Shown here piece by piece: positions 18,261 through 26,419 of a stretch of 64,000 bases of DNA; the first letter of the stretch is position 1, and every line of letters starts with the position of its first letter. A program made the position numbers and the translations under genes. The notes below the pieces were generated by a model. It was not told where the DNA came from, ran no database searches, and saw nothing but the letters and a program-made list of their open reading frames with translations. This DNA is from Anabaena sp. UHCC 0204 (GTDB taxonomy: Bacteria > Cyanobacteriota > Cyanobacteriia > Cyanobacteriales > Nostocaceae), in contig NZ_VIKW01000022.1 in assembly GCF_009711975.1 (NCBI RefSeq), positions 1-64,000 on the forward strand. The letters are read 5' to 3'.

Positions 18261-19238
18261 CTAAGTCCTGGCAGCACCACCGCACACTACCCGAAAACCC
18301 ACAAGGCCGTTACGGACGTCGGGGGCAAGCCTGTTGCGAGTGGCAGAACGACACCACTCAGGGTAGTGGTTCCACGAACCACCGCGCAGCAGCCGATGTT
18401 GATTATCATTCTCATTTATCCATGCACTGCCGTCACTAGGTGCATCTTCATAGCTATCATGCCAACTATCGGCGCACCATTCCAAGACATTTCCGTGCAT
18501 ATCATATAAACCAAAGGCGTTGGGCGGAAAAGTTCCTATTGCTGTTGTTTGTACGCGATATTTTCCCTTGGGGGCATTACCATAAGTGTAGTTACCATCA
18601 TAGTTTACCACATCTGTGGTGATTGTGTCACCAAAAGCAAAAGGTTTTGCCGAACCAGCCCGACAAGCATATTCCCATTCCGCTTCACTGGGTAAGCGAT
18701 ATTGTCGTCCTGTTTTCTTAGCCAATCTAGCACAAAATTCGACGGCATCGTACCAAGATACTTGCTCTACTGGTAGTTTATCACCTTTGAAGTAAGAAGG
18801 GTGTGGATCTAGCCAATCCTCGATGGTAGGACAGGAATAAACTACCTTTTCCCATTGTTCCTGGGTAATGGTGTATTTCCCCAGGTAAAACGGTTTGACA
18901 GTTACATAGTGTTGGGGACGTTCATCATCATCACTATCTACTTCAATTTTTGGTGCGCCCATTAAAAATGTACCACCAGGAATATAGATCATTTCTAACT
19001 TAACACCAAAACCCAATTCTTCGATAAAAGATTGATTTGTTGCTGGAGTAAGAGAAGTTTTAGGTAGTTTATCTAATTCCTGTTGACGTTCAGAAATTTG
19101 TAGTTTAATTCTATTAATTTCACTATTGTACTGACCGATAAGCCGTGGATTTGTTTCATCTCGCCGCTTTTCTTCATACTGCTTGAGTAAATTAAAATCT
19201 TTTTCTAATTCTTCTTCGAGGTGCTGATGCAAATTCAC
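18261..19238 (-). CDS. DGR variable protein with FGE-sulfatase/C-type-lectin-like domain
   Basis: This 325-residue protein starts at a GTG (19238) with GGGAG just upstream inside the previous gene. Residues 1-60 form a charged helical hairpin module (DFNLLKQYEEKRRDETNPR). Residues of about 75-325 are an FGE-sulfatase domain: [69 protein letters not shown]. The catalytic cysteine position of true formylglycine-generating enzymes is not conserved in GGSWNHYPEW, so it should be a ligand-binding lectin-type fold and not an oxidase. The last 43 codons are the variable repeat; residues 291, 292, 294, 300, 304, 305, 308, 311 and 312 differ from the template. It is co-transcribed with 19242-19925. 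Confidence 0.92.
   Translation of the reverse strand: MNLHQHLEEELEKDFNLLKQYEEKRRDETNPRLIGQYNSEINRIKLQISERQQELDKLPKTSLTPATNQSFIEELGFGVKLEMIYIPGGTFLMGAPKIEVDSDDDERPQHYVTVKPFYLGKYTITQEQWEKVVYSCPTIEDWLDPHPSYFKGDKLPVEQVSWYDAVEFCARLAKKTGRQYRLPSEAEWEYACRAGSAKPFAFGDTITTDVVNYDGNYTYGNAPKGKYRVQTTAIGTFPPNAFGLYDMHGNVLEWCADSWHDSYEDAPSDGSAWINENDNQHRLLRGGSWNHYPEWCRSATRNRLAPDVRNGLVGFRVVCGGAART
18268..18395 (-). repeat. DGR variable repeat (VR)
   Basis: This 128-base segment forms codons 282-324 of the variable protein. It matches the template repeat at 17881-18008 without gaps; all 13 mismatches fall at template adenines. The last 36 bases before the stop, including the GC-rich GTGTGCGGTGGTGCTGCC, are identical in both copies. 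This is where the initiation-of-mutagenic-homing element would be expected. Confidence 0.93.
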
Positions 19239-19241
19239 TGC

Positions 19242-19925
19242 TTACTTTCTCCCTAATTTATTCATAATTTGCTCCCAAGCAGACTTGATATTAAAACCAG
19301 TTCCTAATTCTAGTTCACCTTCATAATTAACTAACAAGGGAACAATAGGAAAAGTGACTGTGATTTTATGTTTTGCATCTAATTGAGGAGATTTAATAAT
19401 TTCTGTAATTTCGGCTTGACTGCTAGGTGGTAAAGAAGGTATACGTTCCTCTAACACTGCCAACATCTGGTGCATTTCTGATTCAGATACCTGATTAGCT
19501 GCTACTGCATTTAATATATTTTCTGTCAGAGCTAATTGAGTTTGATTTAGCTGTTCGATAATAACTCTGAGGATGGATTGTTCCGCAGCATTATAACGAT
19601 TTAATAACGAATCATGATTAATAAGAACAATATTTAACTTTGCGTCTATTTGCTGTAATTGGCTTTCTACTAACTGTAATTGATTTCCTACCACCTGCAT
19701 TTGTGGTTCAGATATACCAATTAACTGTTGTTCTAGTTCGGTGTATTCTTGTCTATAGTTATTAATAGATTCCTTTTGTCGTTTAATTTCTTTTTTATAT
19801 TTCTTAAGTATGCGGGGGTTGTCTTCGACACTTAACTCTTCCTCAAATTCTTTAAGTAATTTTTGGTCTTGAGTAATGTTATCTAGTAAATCTGTCAGTC
19901 TCTGTTGGAAAATCTGAGAAAGCAT
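19242..19925 (-). CDS. Coiled-coil partner of the DGR variable protein
   Basis: This 227-residue protein was not recognised as a named family. Residues of about 17-65 (LLKEFEEELSVEDNPRILKK, YKKEIKRQKESINNY) match the N-terminal module of the variable protein (LLKQYEEKRRDETNPR, YNSEINRIKLQISERQ). A long coiled coil follows (about 65-170), then a beta-rich segment HKITVTFPIVPLLVNYEGEL and the end AWEQIMNKLGRK. It ends 3 bases before the variable gene's GTG, so both are translated from one message. The shared module suggests homotypic association of the two products, as with effector-associated adaptor domains in conflict systems; this is inference. Confidence 0.7.
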   Translation of the reverse strand: MLSQIFQQRLTDLLDNITQDQKLLKEFEEELSVEDNPRILKKYKKEIKRQKESINNYRQEYTELEQQLIGISEPQMQVVGNQLQLVESQLQQIDAKLNIVLINHDSLLNRYNAAEQSILRVIIEQLNQTQLALTENILNAVAANQVSESEMHQMLAVLEERIPSLPPSSQAEITEIIKSPQLDAKHKITVTFPIVPLLVNYEGELELGTGFNIKSAWEQIMNKLGRK

Positions 19926-20035
19926 GAGTTAAATGCCTTAATTTGGGGATATTGTAGAGTTTACGGTATTTTTTAATTGTATCATAAGATCCGCTAAACT
20001 GGGATTGAAAGAAGCAAAATTTATTTAATTTATTT

Positions 20036-20854
20036 ATGACTTTTTCCCCTCCTCTGATTTATCAATCAGATCCTCCTCTTCCTCCTTGGGAAAACCTACC
20101 GACAATGTATGATTTACCTAGTGAAAATCCAGAAAAATCCGGTTTACCAGACGAATTTCATTTTTTACAACCTTTACTTTTATATCTCACCTTTCAACCT
20201 CTAAACTGGAGTCCAGAACTCATTTTTAGTGCTGCTGATATGAATCTTTATTATGATCTGGAGCATCCTTTATGGTATAAACGTCCTGATTGGTTTGGTG
20301 TCGTTGGAGTTTCTCTGTTATTCCAAGGTAGAGATTTGCGTTTAAGTTATGTCACTTGGCAAGAAATAGTTAACCCTTTTGTGGTGGTAGAATTATTATC
20401 TCCCGGTACAGAGGATGAGGATTTAGGAAACACAAAAACTACAAAAGATAAACCTCCGACAAAATGGGAAGTTTATGAAAATATTTTGCGGATTCCTTAC
20501 TATATTGTTTTTAGTCGCTACACTAATGAACTTCGTGCATTTCATTTAGTTGGTGGTCATTATGAACCTATGAATTTGATTGCAAATCGTTTACCCATGC
20601 CCGAATTAGGGTTAAGTTTAGGATTGTGGGAAGGTTCATTTCGAGGGATTTCTAAGTTGTGGTTAAGGTGGTTTACTTTGGAGGGAGAATTAATTTCTGA
20701 ACCAACTGAAGAAGCTATTTCTGCAACTGAAGAAGCTGCTGCTGCGACAGAAAGGGCTATTATTGCTGAACAAGAAGCAACTGAAGCGAAAATAAAAGCT
20801 GCAAAATTAGCCCAAAGGTTGCGTCAGTTAGGTATTAATCCTGATGAAATTTAG
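20036..20854 (+). CDS. Uma2 family (DUF820) putative endonuclease
   Basis: The 272-residue protein has the cyanobacterial Uma2 layout: LPDEFHFLQP, then ADMNLYYDLEHPLWYKRPDWFGVVG, VVVELLSPGTEDEDLG, KWEVYENILRIPYYIVFSRY and LRAFHLVGGHYEP, a PD-(D/E)xK-like fold. The tail is an alanine/glutamate-rich coiled coil (EEAISATEEAAAATERA). These genes are highly multiplied in cyanobacteria and of unknown role. It is divergent from the DGR operon, with about 110 bases between them holding both promoters. Confidence 0.88.
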   Translation: MTFSPPLIYQSDPPLPPWENLPTMYDLPSENPEKSGLPDEFHFLQPLLLYLTFQPLNWSPELIFSAADMNLYYDLEHPLWYKRPDWFGVVGVSLLFQGRDLRLSYVTWQEIVNPFVVVELLSPGTEDEDLGNTKTTKDKPPTKWEVYENILRIPYYIVFSRYTNELRAFHLVGGHYEPMNLIANRLPMPELGLSLGLWEGSFRGISKLWLRWFTLEGELISEPTEEAISATEEAAAATERAIIAEQEATEAKIKAAKLAQRLRQLGINPDEI

Positions 20855-20934
20855 GAGGATTGATAGTTAATACCCAAGTGCTAATCATGTTGGGTTTCCT
20901 TGCGTCCACCCAACCTACATTCAATTATTAGGAA

Positions 20935-21238
20935 CTAATCATTAATTGACAACAAACCAGGGGGAGGAGTGATTTCAACTCGACGGGTTTCTAAATCAAC
21001 AATAGGAACAATTTCCATGACAAAAGGAATTAAAATTGTTTTTCCGGCTTTATCTTCAGAAAAAGTAGCATCGAATTTGACTTCTAACAAATCATGACCT
21101 GAAGGTAATATATCTACTACTGTTCCTATAAATTGGCCAGATTCCTGCATGAAGACTTGCAATCCTAACAAATCTATCACATGAAATTCACCTTCTGCTA
21201 ATTCTGGTCGATCGCTTACAGGGACAAAAAACCGGAAA
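20935..21238 (-). pseudogene. Truncated copy of the 3' end of rimM
   Basis: On the minus strand the segment encodes FRFFVPVSDRPELAEGEFHV followed by DLLGLQVFMQESGQFIGTVV and an end ITPPPGLLSIND. This matches the C-terminal 100 residues of the full RimM at 27393-28103. Homology stops near 21238; the RNA-binding N-terminal half is absent, so it cannot be functional RimM. The two copies are direct repeats about 6.1 kb apart, with the duplicated toxin-like genes between them. Confidence 0.85.
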
Positions 21239-21513
21239 TGGGGGATAAAAATGCCATTTGTTACATTATTTGAAGATTTGGTGTAACATTATTGACCATA
21301 GTGGAAGATACAAACTGACTGGAGTTTGGACTAATTTCTTCGGGTAAAGCTTCAAACACAAGCTAAGAGAAGGTTTCAAACTTTAGAAATCTCCTTTGGA
21401 TTCGTAATCTCCAGAGCTTACTTAGTAAGGGTTTCAGCCTATGGAAGTTAACTTAGTCCCAACTCCAGAGCAATATTGTTACCAAGAAAAAAATTAGTTC
21501 ACAGGTACGTAAA

Positions 21514-23310
21514 ATGAGCGAAATAACATTGGTTTCATTTTTAGATGAGGCAGCCGAAAATCAACGGAAGAAGGAGTTATCGATCACCCTCCAGTTTGAC
21601 AACGGAGATACAGAGAAATATTCGATTAATACTAAACCAGCAAGTAAATCTAAGTTGGTGTTTGAATCTGAGAAGTCAATTCTCAACAATTTATCTGTCC
21701 GCGAAGTGGTGAAGGGGTTGGATCATGCAGCCGATTTAATGTTTCTTGCATATAATGCCTTAGCAGCAAGAAAAAACGACTCGCTCCAAGCAACAGTGTC
21801 TGGATTACAGAAATCCCTGTTAGATGCCACGATGGAAGCCACTGTAACAATGGGGGTTTTTAAAACTAAGTCTGAAAAGGTCGTAAATGATGCGTTTAGT
21901 GCCTATAAATGGCTAGTCAAGGGTAAGGAGTCGTTGGCTCTAAAACAACTACAACGTTGTGGAGAGACGGCTTTGCAAATGGCGGATGAATCGCAAAAAC
22001 TAGCGGATCGTTTTCAGAAGATTGTTGATGAATCTCAGACTGCCGTGGAAGCAGCTATTACTCAGAAGGTGACCGATCAAAACACCAAGAAAAAACTACA
22101 AGAAAAGCTTAACCTGATCAAAACCCTTCAGACAAGAACTGTAGAGCTTCAGAAAAATATTCAAACAGACCTTGTTGCGGCACAAAAAGAATATGAAGAA
22201 GCCAGAGAGCGAGAAAAGGTTGAAGGTGAACGCGCTTTCATTACCGGAATAGTTGGGGCTACTATTGGCGCTTTGGCTGCTGGTGTTGGTGCGGGAATTC
22301 AAGCGGCGATCGCCATCAAGTCCCCCGTTGGACTTCCAGGAAGTCAATCAGGTGGTAATCAGCCAAGCGGTCAAGCCCCTTCACCAGAGATAGTGCAACA
22401 AAAGGAAAGTCTCAGCAAGCAATTGCAAGATAAAGAGGCAGCAAAGACCGCTATTTTTGCAGAGAAGACAGAAAACGACGCTCAAATCACAAAAGCTGAA
22501 GCAATTATCAAAGATCCTCAATCTCCAACACAGGCTAAGGCGGACGCAGAAACACAAAAGGCTGCGGCTGAGGCAAAACGTGCTGATATTGATAAAAAGC
22601 TAAAAGCGGCAGAAGAAGCTGTTAAAACTGTTTTATCAGGATTGAGCGGCGTGTCACAGCAACTTCAACAAATATCGAGCCAGTCATACTCGGCTGCGGA
22701 CACTGCGTCGAAACAGAAGATGGCATACTACGAACACAGAAATAAGCTGGCAGCAGAAAACCGAGAAGCGTTAGCTAATCTTGCACAATATGTAGTGGAA
22801 ATTAAATATACCACTGATGACACTAAGAATATAGAAACGGCAATCAAAAGTCTACAATTTGCCATTGAAGCTCTCAGCGGAGTTGTAGCTGCATTAAGTC
22901 AGACAACACTGTTCTGGCGTAATATGGCGAACTATTGTAAAGAAACTCTGGGAAGCACTAGCTTTACTGAAGACCTTGAATTTATCCAAAGTAGTTTTAC
23001 TTTAGAGGAACGGAAGGATTACTACTCTAGCGAGGACTTCATCCAAGGGGCGTTGGTTAATATAGCTCAATGGGTTGCACTGAATAATGTCTGCGATCAA
23101 TATCTGACAGCAGTAAACGAGGTATATGGCAAGGTAAATAAAAATGTCGGAAAACCACCATCCGATGACGAAGCAGCAGCCCAAGTCGCTGGATTAGCTC
23201 AAGCAGTTCTTAAATCTGCTCAAAATGAAGCTGCGGCTGTAGATGCTGAAATTGAGTCTTTTCGGAAGCAGATGCAGACTATAAATGTTTCAGCGCAACC
23301 AGTAAGCTAG
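21514..23310 (+). CDS. Large helical protein, candidate pore-forming toxin component (copy A1)
   Basis: This 598-residue protein is nearly all helix after an N-terminal beta segment (ITLVSFLDEA to KLVFESE). A hydrophobic glycine/alanine hairpin lies at about 241-268 (AFITGIVGATIGALAAGVGA), inside long coiled coils. It has no signal peptide. Residues near 430-470 read FAIEALSGVVAALSQTTLFW, then RNMANYC. It is paralogous to 24929-26275 (shared SVREVV/AADLMFLAYNALA and TLFWR motifs), which lacks most of the central insert. Long helices plus one buried hydrophobic hairpin resemble ClyA/XaxA/HBL-type helical toxins. The call is by architecture only; no family was confirmed. The signal-bearing gene at 23467 follows it. 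Confidence 0.5.
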   Translation: MSEITLVSFLDEAAENQRKKELSITLQFDNGDTEKYSINTKPASKSKLVFESEKSILNNLSVREVVKGLDHAADLMFLAYNALAARKNDSLQATVSGLQKSLLDATMEATVTMGVFKTKSEKVVNDAFSAYKWLVKGKESLALKQLQRCGETALQMADESQKLADRFQKIVDESQTAVEAAITQKVTDQNTKKKLQEKLNLIKTLQTRTVELQKNIQTDLVAAQKEYEEAREREKVEGERAFITGIVGATIGALAAGVGAGIQAAIAIKSPVGLPGSQSGGNQPSGQAPSPEIVQQKESLSKQLQDKEAAKTAIFAEKTENDAQITKAEAIIKDPQSPTQAKADAETQKAAAEAKRADIDKKLKAAEEAVKTVLSGLSGVSQQLQQISSQSYSAADTASKQKMAYYEHRNKLAAENREALANLAQYVVEIKYTTDDTKNIETAIKSLQFAIEALSGVVAALSQTTLFWRNMANYCKETLGSTSFTEDLEFIQSSFTLEERKDYYSSEDFIQGALVNIAQWVALNNVCDQYLTAVNEVYGKVNKNVGKPPSDDEAAAQVAGLAQAVLKSAQNEAAAVDAEIESFRKQMQTINVSAQPVS

Positions 23311-23410
23311 AGCATTTACAAAGGGCGATTAATAGGCACAGTTTTGTATCGCTTACTTTAATCTGTACTTTTAAGCGATATGGATGTCTATTATTGTCAT
23401 CCATATCTAC

Positions 23411-23511
23411 TCTAAAATTAAAACCAAAAACTACCTGTCTCAGTCATAAACAAGAAAAATTAGAGTATGAAAATGAAATTTTTGCTCCAAAAAAGCCTAC
23501 AAACTTCAGTC
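23411..23511 (+). repeat. 101-base direct repeat, copy 1 (upstream and start of B1)
   Basis: Identical over 101 bases to 24387-24487. It covers the leader and the first 15 codons of the gene at 23467, showing very recent duplication. Confidence 0.85.
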
Positions 23512-24291
23512 AAGTTTGTGTGGAAAACCTTAGTAGTTTTCATCCTATCTACGTTACTTTTCCTTCCCACACCCATATTGGCATTAGACTACAGTGGGAC
23601 TGTACAGTCATATATATCTGTTGTGAAGGTAGATATAGATGGCATAGTTACATCTATTAAAAAACTGCCAAATCTATCTTATGAGAATGGTAAAACTGCA
23701 CTGGCTGAGATAGACACCAAATTACAACAGATTCAAGGCAATGCTGGTAAAAATGCCATAGATTTCGAGAAGTTAAGAGATGAAGGGCAGAAAGAATCTA
23801 ATCAACTTCTAGATGAGATAAATAAGCTATATACTTCTCAACAAGCTTTAGAGAAGCAGGTACAGAGAAATCAAGTGGAATTCAAGCAAAAGCAAAGTGA
23901 ACTAGAACGCATTCAAAAGGCAGCAAAAATGCTGGGAACGCAAGTAGACAGTCAGTTCTTTCAAGGACTTGATAACTTTAAGAACTATGTGGAAAGAAAT
24001 AGGTCAGATATATTATTAATCCAGTCTAAGCTACAGTCATTAAAAGACAGTAGAGCAAAGTTAGAGACAGATAATCAGAGGCTATCTCAGGGAATAGTAT
24101 TAGCCGACAAAATATCCAAGTTGTCTACTAACATAAAAAATCGTGTCAACGATGCAAAACAGAAAACTAGCAATATCAAAGATTATGCGGAAGAATTAGA
24201 GTCTTTTAGCGATCAAGATATACTGAGCGAAATCAGCGAACTGGATCAATTTATTACGGATTTAACTAACAACCTCCCATTGGCAAGCTAG
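23467..24291 (+). CDS. Secreted coiled-coil protein (copy B1)
   Basis: This 274-residue protein has a basic start, a hydrophobic core (TLVVFILSTLLFLPTPILA) and an LALDYSG junction, so a Sec signal peptide of about 37 residues is likely. The mature protein is coiled coil throughout (LQQIQGNAGKNAIDFEKL; SQQALEKQVQRNQVEFKQKQ), ending SEISELDQFITDLTNNL. It is paralogous to 26420-27220, with the first 80 residues almost identical. It follows A1 by 156 bases. It could be the exported partner of a two-part helical toxin, or a surface protein. Confidence 0.6.
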   Translation: MKMKFLLQKSLQTSVKFVWKTLVVFILSTLLFLPTPILALDYSGTVQSYISVVKVDIDGIVTSIKKLPNLSYENGKTALAEIDTKLQQIQGNAGKNAIDFEKLRDEGQKESNQLLDEINKLYTSQQALEKQVQRNQVEFKQKQSELERIQKAAKMLGTQVDSQFFQGLDNFKNYVERNRSDILLIQSKLQSLKDSRAKLETDNQRLSQGIVLADKISKLSTNIKNRVNDAKQKTSNIKDYAEELESFSDQDILSEISELDQFITDLTNNLPLAS

Positions 24292-24386
24292 GAAAGCTAT
24301 TCAGTAATCTGTGTTAGCGGAATAACTCTACATTGCTCGGATTTGTAACTTTCGCAAAATGGATAGATAGCAGCAATAGTTATCTA

Positions 24387-24487
24387 TCTAAAATTAAAAC
24401 CAAAAACTACCTGTCTCAGTCATAAACAAGAAAAATTAGAGTATGAAAATGAAATTTTTGCTCCAAAAAAGCCTACAAACTTCAGTC
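24387..24487 (+). repeat. 101-base direct repeat, copy 2 (start of a deleted third B gene)
   Basis: Identical to 23411-23511. It ends at an AGTC junction where the sequence jumps to the 3' end of a B-type gene. Confidence 0.85.
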
Positions 24488-24530
24488 TTTTAGTGACCCG
24501 GATATATTAGGTGAAATCAGCGAACTAAAT

Positions 24531-24781
24531 AGGCTTTGCTGAAAAAGTTATCTGTGAGGGCTAGGAGTATGGCTAACGCCACGCTGCGCTATCAGAAGTT
24601 CAGGAGTATGGCTAACGCCACGCTGCGCTATCAGGAGGAGTAGGAAGGAGGCAAGAATGGTCTCGAACCTGAGAAAATGAGCAGGTTTTGATCGTTTTCA
24701 GGCTAATTCCTTACATCCAATTTAATTTTTTCCACCTAAAACGCTTGATTTATCTAGGTTTTACATTTATTCAGCAAGCCC
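24531..24781. mobile_element. MITE-like insertion with GGGCTTGCTGAA-type ends
   Basis: The ends AGGCTTTGCTGAA and TTCAGCAAGCCC are imperfect inverted repeats. The element interrupts B-gene sequence, and TAAAT flanks both sides (24526-24530 and 24781-24785 region), a likely target duplication. It encodes no transposase. Single ends of the same family appear at 27336-27354, 45712-45726 and 61151-61165. Confidence 0.75.
24563..24634 (+). repeat. Two copies of a 33-base repeat inside the MITE
   Basis: 24563-24595 and 24602-24634 are identical (AGGAGTATGGCTAACGCCAC, then GCTGCGCTATCAG), separated by six bases. The unit contains GCGTTAGCCATAC, a repeat often seen in Nostoc-type genomes. Confidence 0.8.
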
Positions 24782-24928
24782 TAAATAAATTTATTGCCGA
24801 TTTAACTAATAACCTTCCATTGGGAAGCTAGGAAAGCTATTCAGTAAAAACCTGACTAATTTAGTAATTAGTAGATGATGCCAGCTAAGTATTAACTAGT
24901 TAACACACACATTAATGGAGTAAGTCAA

Positions 24929-26275
24929 ATGAGTGAAATTACAATAGTTAACAACAACTCAATACCAGGATCGATCACACTTTCTATCAACGGTAAACAA
25001 GAAGTATATTCTGTGCAAAATCTTCCAGCAAGCGGCAGTCAATTAGTGCTGGAATCTCGCCAGGATATTTTAGGTAAATTGTCCATTGATTCCTTGGTTT
25101 CCAACTTTGAAAATGCGGCGGATTTTATGTTTTTGGCATACAACGCCTTAGCGGGTACAGAAGTTTGGACAAAAGTGTCTGGATTGCAGAAGTCACTGCT
25201 TGATATTTCTGGTGATTGCATGAATACACTTGACATTTTTGGTCTTCGCTCCCAAGAAGTCGCCAAAACTTTAATTAAGATCTATGGATTGTTATTACAA
25301 CGTAAAGACACGTTAGCCATAATTAAATTAAAATATTGTGCGGACCTTGCCCGCGATATGGCTAATGAATCAGAGCAATTAGCGGCAAAGATTTCAGAAC
25401 TTGGTAATCAATCCCAGGTTGTAAATGAAGATGCTATTAACCTAAAAACTCTGACTGAAGGCGAGAAGTCGAACCTGAATAAACAATTGAATGATTTTAA
25501 AGCAAAACAGGCAGCAGCCGAAACGCAACGTGAAAAGCTTAGAGAAGACATGGATAAGCTGTCCAAAGAATATTATGCCAGCGTCGCTAAACTCCAGGAT
25601 GGCTGGTTCATGGGTGCTGTTAAAGCGGTCGCTAACTTTTGCGGAATCAAAGTTCGAGATCCTAAGGAGGAAGCTCTACGGGAAACTCATGCTACCTACA
25701 TCAGAGACTCGCAAAGGCAAAATCAGTTAATCCTTGACAATTTGAATGATCTTAAACAATATGCAGCAGAAATTATGAAAGCGCAAAGTGCTGTTTCTGA
25801 GGCGGAAAAATCTGTTCAAACTTTCCATTATGCAATTCGCGCGCTCTCTGCAATAGTGTCCACATTAACTGATGCAACACTCTTCTGGCGTTCAATCGAG
25901 ACATATTGTAGGCAACTTGAAAGTTCAGACTTATCAAATACCGTTCAAGATTATCAGGGTGAATTATCTCCAGAGGAGCTAATTAAGGAATACTCTAGCC
26001 CGGAATTTATGGTGCTGTTCGTGAAAAATTTATCTCAATGGGTAGCTTTAGATAGCGTCTGTCGGGAATATCTAGTAGGAGCAAAAAATACATACAATAA
26101 AGTAGGAGCTAACATTGTCGCATCACCTTCAATTGACCAAGCAAAAGAACAAACACCTATATTAGCTAAACGGATTTTTGATTCTCTTGACAAACAGGTG
26201 AAAACTGTAGAAGCAGCGGCGGTAAAAGATAAAAGATGGGGGAATTATATAACAGTATTGAATGCTAGGTATTAG
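24929..26275 (+). CDS. Large helical protein, candidate pore-forming toxin component (copy A2)
   Basis: This 448-residue paralogue of A1 (21514-23310) has the same start (MSEIT), the same SLQK/SGLQKSLLD and AADFMFLAYNALAG segments and the same ALSAIVSTLTDATLFWRSIE block near 350. It lacks about 130 residues of A1's central region. Its hydrophobic stretch is shorter (GWFMGAVKAVANFCGI). It has no signal peptide. GGAG lies 9 bases before the ATG. It is followed by the signal-bearing B2. Function is unknown; see A1 for the toxin-like reasoning. Confidence 0.5.
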   Translation: MSEITIVNNNSIPGSITLSINGKQEVYSVQNLPASGSQLVLESRQDILGKLSIDSLVSNFENAADFMFLAYNALAGTEVWTKVSGLQKSLLDISGDCMNTLDIFGLRSQEVAKTLIKIYGLLLQRKDTLAIIKLKYCADLARDMANESEQLAAKISELGNQSQVVNEDAINLKTLTEGEKSNLNKQLNDFKAKQAAAETQREKLREDMDKLSKEYYASVAKLQDGWFMGAVKAVANFCGIKVRDPKEEALRETHATYIRDSQRQNQLILDNLNDLKQYAAEIMKAQSAVSEAEKSVQTFHYAIRALSAIVSTLTDATLFWRSIETYCRQLESSDLSNTVQDYQGELSPEELIKEYSSPEFMVLFVKNLSQWVALDSVCREYLVGAKNTYNKVGANIVASPSIDQAKEQTPILAKRIFDSLDKQVKTVEAAAVKDKRWGNYITVLNARY

Positions 26276-26419
26276 GTAAGAAGCAGTTAAACATCGGACA
26301 GGTGCAATAGATAGCATTTTTTGGTGCTTTGTCATCTATTGCCATCTATTGCTATCTAAACTTAAATCAAAAAACTACTGAGTTAATTTGTGGAAACCCA
26401 AAACTATCGGAGTATAAAC

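Larger units (their letters stand above)
24443..24831 (+). pseudogene. Decayed third copy of the secreted B gene
   Basis: The ATG at 24443 opens the same first 15 codons as B1. Then the frame jumps at AGTC (24484-24487) directly to sequence matching the last codons of B2 (FSDPDILGEISELN). The internal 650 or so bases are gone; the AGTC occurs at both parental positions, so deletion by microhomology is likely. A 251-base MITE (24531-24781) interrupts the remaining tail, which resumes as FIADLTNNL and ends in TAG at 24829-24831. Confidence 0.8.

Noticed and set aside
18261-19238. Formylglycine-generating (sulfatase-activating) enzyme
   Set aside because: The catalytic cysteine after GGS is not conserved, and the C-terminus is a DGR variable repeat; a binding protein fits better.
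20935-21180. A small intact RimM-like gene
   Set aside because: It covers only the C-terminal third, with upstream homology continuing past its start; a pseudogene fragment.
23394-23660. 88-residue plus-strand frame overlapping B1
   Set aside because: Different frame from the signal-peptide protein at 23467, which has paralogue support.
24531-24781. Complete insertion sequence
   Set aside because: No transposase frame is present; only terminal repeats and internal repeats, so a MITE.
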